In this document: positions 14,103-21,154 of the stretch, piece by piece
Layout: each line of letters opens with the position of its first letter
Numbering within the stretch: the stretch's first letter is position 1
Assembly (NCBI GenBank): GCA_027310425.1
Contig: DAIDAW010000005.1
Coordinates: 1 to 27,504 of the forward strand
DNA from: a bacterium
GTDB taxonomy: Bacteria; Patescibacteriota; Minisyncoccia; UBA6257; Brennerbacteraceae
Length of the DNA stretch: 27,504 nucleotides
Direction: 5' to 3'
Program-made: the position numbers and the translations under genes
The notes under the pieces: model-generated
Database searches by the model: none
The model's input: the letters and a program-made list of their open reading frames with translations, nothing else
What the model was told of the DNA's origin: nothing

Positions 14103-15569
14103 CTATTTTACCTCCACGGTAATTTTATCGATATCCGAAGGAACCTGCGTCACCCAGAACGGCCAAACGGAAATCTGGACGCGCTCGAGTCCGGGAATCG
14201 CAATCAAATCCGTGCGCAATTCCCGCAAGGATTTGCCGCTTACGCGCTGGCGCAAAGACAAATTATCGAGCAGCACCGTCACTTCGCGGGACGCGCGCAC
14301 CGTCAATTGCATCTGTTTTTTGGCAAAATCAATCTGCGGATCCGCGTATGAAAACCGGTATACCGGCGCGACCAGATCGCTTTGAATCGCAAACTGCGGC
14401 ATGCGCTCGGCGACGAAACGCGTGATGTCCCGTTCATCAAACGCCATCAAAGAAACCGTCCCGTTGATCGACGTATTGAACTGCGCGATCTGATCGCCCG
14501 GCCGCGCACTCGTTTCGACATTCGTTACTTGGATCTGAAGCGCCTGATCCAGAAGCTTGACCGAATCGGGCAGCGATTTGAGCAAATCCGCTTTCGTCGC
14601 GTCAAACGCTTCCTGGGCAACGCTCTGTTTCGCATTTTTAATATCCTCTGCTGTCACGCTCCGCGCGCCCGCAGTATCGTAAGCGAATTGCCGGTTTGAT
14701 ACGGCGTATATCTTTGCGTACTTTGCCGTTCCCTGTAATCCGGGAAGAGTAAAGCGCGCCGGCGCGATCGCATATGCGCTGCCTGGACGATCCGCTTTCA
14801 CCGATACATCAACCGTGCCCGGAATCGCTTTCCCATTCTGAAACGTATAGCCAGGAACCGCGATGCGCTGCACTGAACGGAATATCAGTCCGTCAGGAGA
14901 GACAAAACGAGTCCCTTGCACTAATACTTGCGGAGTTTGCTGGGCTTCATTATATACGCTCACCGTACCGACGACATAGAATTCGCCAGTGCTCGTACCG
15001 GTCGCTGAAAATGCCTTCGTATACGAAAAATCTTTTCTGGAAAGCTGCAACGGCACTATACTTGTTGAATCAGCCGACGCGCCTTCCTGCAGGGTGATGG
15101 CGAAATTCTGGTCCTGCGCGTCTTTTTGCGTTTCCAACACGATGTGCACATTCGCCGCAGCGACACCAGCCGCATAGACGCCGCCCGTTACAAGCGCAAT
15201 ACCCACCACGATTGCAAATGGTTTGCGCATTTTTTTCAATGTAAATCGGCGCACTTTCTTTGAATCCGGGCGTTCCGAATGCTTGGTTCCCTCGACGCGG
15301 CCCTCTTCTTCTTTACGTTCTTTTTTCCCCATCTCCTGCTTTTCCGCGTAGAATGTTTCAAGCAGGGCGGTCTTGTCGTCCTCGCGCAATGCCTGTTCCT
15401 GCGCAAGCTCCTCGGCGATGCGCAGCATATTCGATTTGCGCCGCTGCCGCGGCTTTGCCGGAGTTTCCCGCGCTTCGCGCACCGGAACAGAAACCGACTC
15501 GCCGGATGCCTTTACGGCTTTCGCCTTTTTCTGCGACGCCGGGTCAATATCAAAAACTTTGCGTGCCAT
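14103..15569 (-). CDS. Single-pass envelope protein with baseplate J-like exported region
   Basis: The 488-residue product has a long, charged cytoplasmic N-terminus (about 1-115, Lys/Arg/Glu-rich, probably helical). One membrane helix follows at about 117-138 (PFAIVVGIALVTGGVYAAGV), then a 350-residue exported part. The latter has the pattern GTVSVYNEAQQTPQVLVQGTRF then a PGTVDVSVKADRPG stretch, which in Parcubacteria proteins is often matched to the baseplate J (gp47) domain. It ends IPGLERVQISVWPFWVTQVP followed by a short hydrophobic strand. Inference: a cell-envelope anchor, perhaps related to a secretion or pilus-like assembly; I cannot assign a function. It lies 21 nt after alaS, so the two are probably co-transcribed. 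Confidence 0.7.
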   Translation of the reverse strand: MARKVFDIDPASQKKAKAVKASGESVSVPVREARETPAKPRQRRKSNMLRIAEELAQEQALREDDKTALLETFYAEKQEMGKKERKEEEGRVEGTKHSERPDSKKVRRFTLKKMRKPFAIVVGIALVTGGVYAAGVAAANVHIVLETQKDAQDQNFAITLQEGASADSTSIVPLQLSRKDFSYTKAFSATGTSTGEFYVVGTVSVYNEAQQTPQVLVQGTRFVSPDGLIFRSVQRIAVPGYTFQNGKAIPGTVDVSVKADRPGSAYAIAPARFTLPGLQGTAKYAKIYAVSNRQFAYDTAGARSVTAEDIKNAKQSVAQEAFDATKADLLKSLPDSVKLLDQALQIQVTNVETSARPGDQIAQFNTSINGTVSLMAFDERDITRFVAERMPQFAIQSDLVAPVYRFSYADPQIDFAKKQMQLTVRASREVTVLLDNLSLRQRVSGKSLRELRTDLIAIPGLERVQISVWPFWVTQVPSDIDKITVEVK

Positions 15570-15590
15570 AGCGTATGGAAATTGATTTTT

Positions 15591-17393
15591 CTATTGTACT
15601 ACAGCTCGAATCCTTTTTACACCCTGACCGATGGATTCCACCTTCTGAATCGTGAATTTTCCCACTTCGCTCGTATTGGCAACGTGCGGACCGCCGCAGA
15701 TTTCCTTTGAAAAGGCGCCCAGGGAATAGACTTTCACCCGTTCCCCGTAGGTATGCTCAAAAACCCCGAGCGCGCCCTGTTTTTTTGCCTCCCCAACGGT
15801 CATTTCTTCCATGCTTACCGGCAAAGCTTCCTGGATTTTTTGGTTTACCAGACCTTCGATCTGCCTGACCTGCTCCGGCGTAATCTGATCGGGATGCGGA
15901 AAATCGAAGCGCATGCGCTCTGCGGTGATATTCGAACCTTTCTGGAACACGTGCGTGCCGAGCACCTGGCGCAACGCAGCCTGGAGCAAATGCGTCGCGG
16001 TATGGTAGCGCGTGCTGATTTCCGAATGATCCTGCAAGCCGCCTTTGAATACGCCTGCGGACGCGGTGCGGGAAAGATCCTGATGCGCCTTGTACTTCCG
16101 CGCAAATGCTTCCTTCAAATCTTCGACAACAAACTGAATACTATGGCGCACCAATTCTTCCCGAGTTAATTCTAAGGGAAATCCATAACTTTGATACATA
16201 TCAAAAACGAAAGCATCAAGATCGGCCGGATTCTTCCGAAGATCATCGGCGTATTTTGTAACACGGGCAATGCCTTGCTGCAATGTTTTTTCAAACCGCT
16301 CCTGCTCAACATCCAGCTGCGAAAGAATAAACAATTGTTGTTTTTCCAATTCCGGATATGTTTCGCGATAGGCCGCGATAACCGATTGCGCAACTCCAGA
16401 GCAGAATTTCTCTTGCATTCCCAGCTGCTTGCCGTAGCGCACTGTCCTGCGAATCAGCCGGCGCAGCACGTAGCCGCGCTCGGTATTGGACGGCTCCAAG
16501 CCTTCGGCAAGAATAAACGCTGCGGCGCGCATGTGATCCGCGATAATGCGCATGGCGCGTGTTGTTTCTTCGCCAGCGCCGTATTTTTTTTCTGATAGTT
16601 CTTCGATCTTTCGAATAATCGGCTGGAATAGATCCGTCAGGTAATTGTCGTTCAAACCGTTCAATACTGCGACCGTGCGCTCCAGGCCCATGCCGGTGTC
16701 GACATTCGGTTTTTGGAGTTTCTCGAAAACTCCTGCAGCAGTTTTGTTGTACTGCATGAAGACGTCGTTCCAGATTTCAACCCAGTCGCTGCTTGTCGCG
16801 AGATCTCCTGGCGCGATTGTTTTCGGCGCAGCAGCCGCGCCGACCCAATAAAACATTTCCGTGTCTGGCCCGCACGGCCCGGTTTGGCCCGCAGGCCCCC
16901 ACCAGTTTTTCGCTTTCGGCAGGTAATCGATCCTGCCCTCAAGCTGCTTGTGCGAAACCTCGCGCCACACCTGCACTGCCTCGTCGTCGCGCGGCGCGTC
17001 ACGGTCTCCTGCGAACACCGACACGGCGAGCCGCGATGGATCCAAACCGAGCCAGTCTTGTGATGTCAAAAATTCCCATGACCACGCAATCGCATCCTGC
17101 TTGAAATAATCTCCGAGCGACCAGTTTCCCAGCATTTCGAAAAACGTATGGTGCGTAGTGTCGCCAACTTCCTCGATATCGTCGGTTCTGACGCATTTTT
17201 GCGCGTCAACAAGGTGCGTGCCTGCAGGATGTTTTTCTCCTAAGAGATACGGCACGAGCGGATGCATACCTGCGGTCGTAAAAAGCACGGTTGGATCGTG
17301 CTCCGGAATAAGCGGCGCGCCGGAAATTACGGTATGGCCCTTGGACGCGAAAAACGCAAGATATTTTCTACGAAGTTCTGACGCTGAAATCAT
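15591..17393 (-). CDS. alaS: Alanyl-tRNA synthetase lacking the C-terminal oligomerisation domain
   Basis: Charges tRNA-Ala. The 600-residue product covers the class II catalytic core (ELRRKYLAFFASKGH, LFTTAGMHPLVPYLLG, DIEEVGDTTHHTFFEMLGNWSLGDYFK, then the GLERT motif 3 region), the tRNA-binding middle and the editing domain. The latter has zinc/proofreading ligands TRYHTATHLL (HxxxH) and EICGGPHVANTSEVG (CxxxH). It ends at GQGVKRIRAVVQ, where longer enzymes (about 870 residues) go on into the DHHA1/C-Ala domain. This short form is usual in CPR bacteria. Start 17393 (MISASEL) was preferred to an ATG at 17423, because that ATG directly abuts a TATACT -10 box and would lie before or at the transcription start. 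Confidence 0.96.
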   Translation of the reverse strand: MISASELRRKYLAFFASKGHTVISGAPLIPEHDPTVLFTTAGMHPLVPYLLGEKHPAGTHLVDAQKCVRTDDIEEVGDTTHHTFFEMLGNWSLGDYFKQDAIAWSWEFLTSQDWLGLDPSRLAVSVFAGDRDAPRDDEAVQVWREVSHKQLEGRIDYLPKAKNWWGPAGQTGPCGPDTEMFYWVGAAAAPKTIAPGDLATSSDWVEIWNDVFMQYNKTAAGVFEKLQKPNVDTGMGLERTVAVLNGLNDNYLTDLFQPIIRKIEELSEKKYGAGEETTRAMRIIADHMRAAAFILAEGLEPSNTERGYVLRRLIRRTVRYGKQLGMQEKFCSGVAQSVIAAYRETYPELEKQQLFILSQLDVEQERFEKTLQQGIARVTKYADDLRKNPADLDAFVFDMYQSYGFPLELTREELVRHSIQFVVEDLKEAFARKYKAHQDLSRTASAGVFKGGLQDHSEISTRYHTATHLLQAALRQVLGTHVFQKGSNITAERMRFDFPHPDQITPEQVRQIEGLVNQKIQEALPVSMEEMTVGEAKKQGALGVFEHTYGERVKVYSLGAFSKEICGGPHVANTSEVGKFTIQKVESIGQGVKRIRAVVQ

Positions 17394-17423
17394 ATTTTTT
17401 GCATTCTTTTCTGCGTGATGCAT

Positions 17424-17429
17424 AGTATA
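17424..17429 (-). promoter_or_regulatory. -10 box of the alaS promoter
   Basis: TATACT on the minus strand, 30 nt before the chosen alaS ATG. A TTGAAG lies upstream but with a 20-bp spacer, so the -35 call is weak. The alternative ATG at 17423 directly abuts this box and is unlikely to be translated. Confidence 0.45.
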
Positions 17430-17494
17430 GCAAACTTTCGTTCGGCGTGCTTCAACACAGGCGTTTTTATCCCCTTGCGCTGCGGAGGATACGC

Positions 17495-17529
17495 TACAAT
17501 ACGCGCAGAACTGGAAAGGAGGTTTTTCC
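17495..17529 (+). promoter_or_regulatory. Promoter -10 and Shine-Dalgarno hairpin of the ORF at 17531
   Basis: TACAAT (17495-17500) is followed by a perfect Shine-Dalgarno AAAGGAGG (17515-17522), 8 nt before the ATG. GGAAA (17513-17517) and TTTCC (17525-17529) can pair and place GGAGG in the loop, a possible control on ribosome access. TTGCGC at 17475-17480 has only a 14-bp spacing. Confidence 0.55.
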
Positions 17530-17530
17530 T

Positions 17531-17890
17531 ATGGCAAAGATTACAATCGTCGTGCCAGCACTCCGGCACACTTTGCCCAAAGAAGAAGCAACGCGGAGAG
17601 AACGACGCGCGCGCCTTATGAATCTCCTCTACCAACGGTTCGGAGCCAAACATTTCAGCATTGTTTGGCCCCAGCCAGACACCGCAACGTTCTCCTATAC
17701 AAAAAATGGAGAACAAATCATCTTGGAAGGATCGATTATCATTACCGATACGACGGTGGAGATAATCGCGGAAAGCCCGAGTCCTGCTGGGATAAACAAA
17801 GAAACGTTGGAAGCCGAGATTTTAAAAATAATCCAGGCGCGCGCAGAGACATTTACGCCACAGCTTCTTCCCCTGACTCGGCTCGATTAG
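17531..17890 (+). CDS. Small conserved-looking hypothetical cytoplasmic protein
   Basis: I do not recognise this 119-residue protein. It has no signal or membrane segment. The predicted order is an N-terminal strand (KITIVVPAL), a basic helix (KEEATRRERRARLMNLLYQRFG), two or three strands (TATFSYTKNG, IILEGSIIITDTTVEIIAES) and a C-terminal helix (NKETLEAEILKIIQARAETF). Helix-strand-strand-helix with a strand pair ending in a polar turn recalls small granule-associated (PHA_gran_rgn-like) proteins, but this is only a shape resemblance. The start at 17531 is set by a perfect Shine-Dalgarno sequence; the open frame continues upstream to 17447 but passes through the promoter. It is a single-gene unit, divergent from alaS and convergent with mnmA. 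A perfect 11-bp hairpin begins within its last codons, and the TAG stop straddles the loop and right arm. Confidence 0.7.
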   Translation: MAKITIVVPALRHTLPKEEATRRERRARLMNLLYQRFGAKHFSIVWPQPDTATFSYTKNGEQIILEGSIIITDTTVEIIAESPSPAGINKETLEAEILKIIQARAETFTPQLLPLTRLD

Positions 17891-17900
17891 AGCCGAGTCA
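17874..17900. terminator. Perfect hairpin between convergent genes
   Basis: TGACTCGGCTC (17874-17884) and GAGCCGAGTCA (17890-17900) form an 11-bp perfect stem with loop GATTA. The TAG stop codon (17888-17890) of the plus-strand gene covers the end of the loop and the first base of the right arm. No clear T-run follows on either strand (CCGTCTCTTC on plus), so it may act as a bidirectional mRNA 3'-end stabiliser as much as a terminator. Confidence 0.6.
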
Positions 17901-17908
17901 CCGTCTCT

Positions 17909-19297
17909 TCATGCAATCACCGCGCCGCCGAGCATTGTTTTATTCTTGTACAGCACGATGGACTGCCCTGACGCAACGCCGGTCGAAGTCGTTTTGAAAT
18001 GCACGCGTACGGTTTTCTCGCCGGTGCGTTCGACAATAGCCGGTCGTAATTCCTGCCGATACCGATAGCGTGCGCGGCACGAAAGTGGAAATGAAACGGC
18101 TTCGATCCAATTCGCGTCAAACGCATCGATATCTTTTGAAAAAAACTTTTTCACGTATGGTTCGCGCGACACATACAGTGTGTTCGTTTTCGCATCTTTT
18201 GCCACAACCATAAACGGCTCGCCGCCGCCGATGCCGATGCCCTGTCTCTGGCCGATAGTGAAAAACTGCATGCCCTGATGACTGCCGATTTCGCGCTCCA
18301 TGCGTTTGCCGTTCGCGCCAAAGGATACGTCGATGATTTGACCCCGATGCTGCGGTACATAGTGGCTCAAAAAGTTCCTGAACTTGACTTTGCCCACGAA
18401 ACACAAACCTTGAGAGTCTTTTCTTGTCGCATTGACCAACCCATGCTGCGCCGCGATTGCGCGCACCTCGGGCTTCGTGAGATCGCCAATCGGAAACAGG
18501 CAATGGCGAAGCTGTTCCTGCGTCAGCGTCCACAGGAAATACGACTGGTCTTTGTTTAGGTCTTTCGCGATTGACAGGCGGCGGGAATGCGCTTCTGTCA
18601 ACCGATAATTCGAAAATTCCTGCGATTTTCGATTATCTGCATTCTCGCCCTGGCGACCCCTGCGGGGACCAAGCTCGCCAGGGTTGCGAAAGCTTTCCAT
18701 AAGCGCGTTCCCGCCGCCTACTCCAGCTTCCGCAAAGGACATATGAACAGGACCGGATCGCGCCTGATATTCTGAAAAGGAATTCTCGGATCCAGCAAAA
18801 GCTCGGTTTCCGCTCTCGGCGGAATTTTGCTGGGGGGAGTATAGGGCATCGCTTGCCGCAGGAACAAGCGAATGACCGGTCTTTTTCGGAATATCAGGCG
18901 CGATTCGTACATAGTGGCCGGTCGCGATATACTGCGCTCCCATGGCCAATGCCTTTTTCAAAAATAAACCGAATTTGATTTCCTTATTGCACATCACGTC
19001 GGGATTGGGCGTGTTGCCGTTTTTGTATTCGCGGAGAAAATACTCGAACACGAGCGCGCGGTATTCGTTTTCGAAATCCCATGTGTAGAGCGGTATGCCG
19101 ATCTGCTGAGCTGCAGAGCGCGCAAAGCGCTGATCTTCTTCCCACGTACACCACACGCTCTCGGAAATATTCTGCGTCCAATTTTTCATGAACACGCCCA
19201 CGACATCGAATCCGCGCCGCTTCAAAAGCAAAGCAGCGACCGACGAATCTACCCCGCCCGACATACCCACGAAAACAGTTGTATGCGAAGTGCTCAT
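17909..19297 (-). CDS. mnmA: tRNA-specific 2-thiouridylase with a large internal insertion
   Basis: MnmA makes 2-thiouridine at wobble position 34 of tRNA-Lys, -Glu and -Gln. The PP-loop GMSGGVDSS (residues 11-19), the first catalytic cysteine Cys103 in VMCNKEIKFG, the second Cys299 in GLCFVGKVKF, and the blocks TGHYVRI, NKDQSYFLWTL and FTIGQRQGIGIGGGEPF are all present. The product is 462 residues against about 360-370 normally. The excess lies between TGHYVRI (residue 132) and NKDQSYFL (248): about 118 residues where E. coli has about 20. This segment is coded by two palindromic DNA elements (18577-18718, 18757-18904). The frame is intact through both, so the enzyme may still work with a surface loop at a position tolerant of variation. 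Confidence 0.95.
   Translation of the reverse strand: MSTSHTTVFVGMSGGVDSSVAALLLKRRGFDVVGVFMKNWTQNISESVWCTWEEDQRFARSAAQQIGIPLYTWDFENEYRALVFEYFLREYKNGNTPNPDVMCNKEIKFGLFLKKALAMGAQYIATGHYVRIAPDIPKKTGHSLVPAASDALYSPQQNSAESGNRAFAGSENSFSEYQARSGPVHMSFAEAGVGGGNALMESFRNPGELGPRRGRQGENADNRKSQEFSNYRLTEAHSRRLSIAKDLNKDQSYFLWTLTQEQLRHCLFPIGDLTKPEVRAIAAQHGLVNATRKDSQGLCFVGKVKFRNFLSHYVPQHRGQIIDVSFGANGKRMEREIGSHQGMQFFTIGQRQGIGIGGGEPFMVVAKDAKTNTLYVSREPYVKKFFSKDIDAFDANWIEAVSFPLSCRARYRYRQELRPAIVERTGEKTVRVHFKTTSTGVASGQSIVLYKNKTMLGGAVIA
18577..18718. mobile_element. Palindromic element 1, in frame inside mnmA
   Basis: Terminal inverted repeats of 18 bp, 18577-18594 and 18701-18718 (17 matches plus one G/T wobble). 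Between them lie three nested hairpins: GATAATTCGAAAAT with its complement (18604-18637, one bulged base), CCCTGGCGA / TCGCCAGGG (18648-18656 and 18675-18683) with an inner CCCC-TGC-GGGG, and the palindrome GAAAGCTTTC (18688-18697). Nothing of this density is seen elsewhere in a coding region of the window. It encodes roughly GGGNALMESFRNPGELG ... SRR of MnmA. Call as a mobile element is inference; no transposase is encoded. Confidence 0.6.
18757..18904. mobile_element. Palindromic element 2, in frame inside mnmA
   Basis: A perfect 16-bp terminal inverted repeat, ATCGCGCCTGATATTC (18757-18772) and its complement (18889-18904), extends inward to 22 bp with one mismatch. Internal hairpins are CCAGCAAAA / TTTTGCTGG (18792-18800 and 18825-18833) with inner TTCCGC / GCGGAA, CGCTTG / CAAGCG (18850-18870) and the palindrome ACCGGT (18875-18880). 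It lies 38 bp from element 1. In both elements the main internal hairpin is followed within a few bases, in the coding direction, by CGAGAAT. That hints at a common origin, but overall similarity is low by eye. Confidence 0.6.
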
Positions 19298-19378
19298 AAA
19301 AATCGATCAATTAAAAATCTGCCTGGAAAAACTCTATCTTGTCTCTTTTCCCGCGAGAAGTAAACCTTATTTCTTGCG

Positions 19379-21112
19379 TTACTCCCCTGTTTTTTGCTCC
19401 TCTGCAGGTTTTTCTTCCGCGGCAGCTTCGTTTGGCTTTCCCGTTTGCGTTTTTTCTTCGCGCTCTTTCACCTGTGCCACCACATCGCGCAACAAGACCG
19501 ACAAATCCGGTCCTGCTTTTTTCTTTTCGCGCGCCGACGCGCGCGATATTTTTTCCTCCTGTTCTTGCGCATTCGGTTGCTCCTCCGAAACGCGGATTTT
19601 TTCGCGCGGCTCCCGGAAAGAACGATGCGAACGCGCAGTCGACTCCTGTGCTTGTCCCGAAGAATCCGAACGGGCTTTTTCCGCCTGCACAACTTTCAGA
19701 CAGTTTTTGCAGTAGACCGGCCGCTTAGGATCGGGTTCAAACGGCACGAGGATGCTTTTGCCGCAGCGCGAACACGTCGCCTCGTGCATCACCGGAGGAA
19801 TAGAAGCATCGTGCCCATCCTGCCCCTGATCTTTGGAACGCTGCGCGAATTGCTCCACGATCTGCTTTTCCACTTCTTCGCGAAGCGTACCGTACTTCGT
19901 GCGCGAACGTTCAATGATTTCATTCTCGAACGTCTGCAAAGGAAGCGGTTTGGGCGGCAGCGTTTGCGCCAAAAACGGCTGTGACGTGACGCCATCCACC
20001 ATCAGTTTGATATAGAAATTGAAATTCGGCAGATTCACCAGATCCTGCGCGATGATATTCGGCTCGAATTCTTTTTCCAGAATCTGGGCATCGCGCGCGC
20101 CGATCCGAAATACCGCCATCGTACCCACGTTGCCGAGAATCGCCGACTGGATGGTCTCGGGCACTTGTTCGATATACTGATGTCCCAACGTCAATGACAG
20201 GCGATACTTGCGCGCTTCCGCCAAAATACTGATGAACGATTCGGTCGCGAAATTCTGAAACTCGTCGATGAGCAGAAAAAAGTCCTTGCGATCCTGCTCG
20301 GGCGTATCGATGCGCGACATGGCCGCCTGCTGCAACTTCGTAATCAGCAAACCTCCCAGGAGCGCGGCGTTGGATTCGCCGATGAGCCCGGTCGGCAGAC
20401 GCATAATCATGATTCTGCCTGTATCCATAATCTCGCGCAAATTCATCTTTGATTTAGGCTGGCCGATGATATTGCGAATCAACGGATTGGACACGAACTG
20501 GCCGACTTTGTTCTGGATCGGCGCAATTGCCTCAATTTGAAATCTATCCTGATAGCGCGCGAATTCATCCGTCCAGAAACCCTTGACGACCGGATCCGTA
20601 AGATTATCTACGACTTCTTTGCGGAAAAACTTGTTCGCGAGCAGGTTCGATACGCCCAAAAACGTCGCGTCGGGATATTCAAGAAGCGCCAGAAGCGTGT
20701 TATTCAAAATATATTCCATTCTTGGCGACCACACGTCGGGCCAGATTTTTTTAAACACGCTCAGCAGTCCGGACGCTACGCTGTGGCGCATTTCATTGCC
20801 CACGCGTTCCATCGGATTAAACGCAATCGGAAAATCGACGTCCGCGGGATTGAAATACACCACGTCGTCCAGGCGACTGCGCGGCACCATTTTCAGCAGA
20901 CGCTCCGAGTACTCGCCGTGCGGATCAATCACGCCGATGCCATGCCCGGACACGATGTCGTTTACCGCAATCGTGTCCAAAATCGTCGTCTTGCCGACGC
21001 CGGACCGGCCGATGATATACATATGCCGCCTGCGATCATCCGTTTTAATGCCGAATTTTGTTTCCTGGTCGCGGAACGTTGTTTTGCCGATGAGTGCGAT
21101 ATCGTCTGACAT
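19379..21112 (-). CDS. TraD/VirD4-like (TraG/HerA superfamily) DNA-handling ATPase with zinc ribbon
   Basis: The 577-residue product is a P-loop ATPase: Walker A GRSGVGKT (residues 35-42) in MYIIGRSGVGKTT, IDPHGEYSE (61-70), Walker B FFLLIDEF (278-285), and a sensor region LSLTLGHQYIEQVP typical of the VirD4/TraD TraM-binding class. After the ATPase there is a zinc ribbon with Cys447, Cys450, Cys468 and Cys471 (CSRCG ... YCKNC), then a disordered, charged, Glu/Lys/Gln-rich tail of about 100 residues. Family knowledge: such ATPases drive DNA or protein through membrane channels in type IV systems. It has no membrane helices of its own. The gene 42 nt upstream codes for a one-pass membrane protein, and the pair recurs in Parcubacteria. 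Inference: a DNA uptake or export motor. Confidence 0.85.
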   Translation of the reverse strand: MSDDIALIGKTTFRDQETKFGIKTDDRRRHMYIIGRSGVGKTTILDTIAVNDIVSGHGIGVIDPHGEYSERLLKMVPRSRLDDVVYFNPADVDFPIAFNPMERVGNEMRHSVASGLLSVFKKIWPDVWSPRMEYILNNTLLALLEYPDATFLGVSNLLANKFFRKEVVDNLTDPVVKGFWTDEFARYQDRFQIEAIAPIQNKVGQFVSNPLIRNIIGQPKSKMNLREIMDTGRIMIMRLPTGLIGESNAALLGGLLITKLQQAAMSRIDTPEQDRKDFFLLIDEFQNFATESFISILAEARKYRLSLTLGHQYIEQVPETIQSAILGNVGTMAVFRIGARDAQILEKEFEPNIIAQDLVNLPNFNFYIKLMVDGVTSQPFLAQTLPPKPLPLQTFENEIIERSRTKYGTLREEVEKQIVEQFAQRSKDQGQDGHDASIPPVMHEATCSRCGKSILVPFEPDPKRPVYCKNCLKVVQAEKARSDSSGQAQESTARSHRSFREPREKIRVSEEQPNAQEQEEKISRASAREKKKAGPDLSVLLRDVVAQVKEREEKTQTGKPNEAAAEEKPAEEQKTGE

Positions 21113-21154
21113 AGAAATAAAAAATCAAAAAATTGGTTCGCGAAACAAAATGCG

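Noticed and set aside
18278..18912. Alternative reading frames within mnmA that could mean a pseudogene or nested gene
   Set aside because: The MnmA frame is open from 19297 to 17909 with all catalytic residues on both sides of the insertion, so the gene is intact; nested frames show no motifs.
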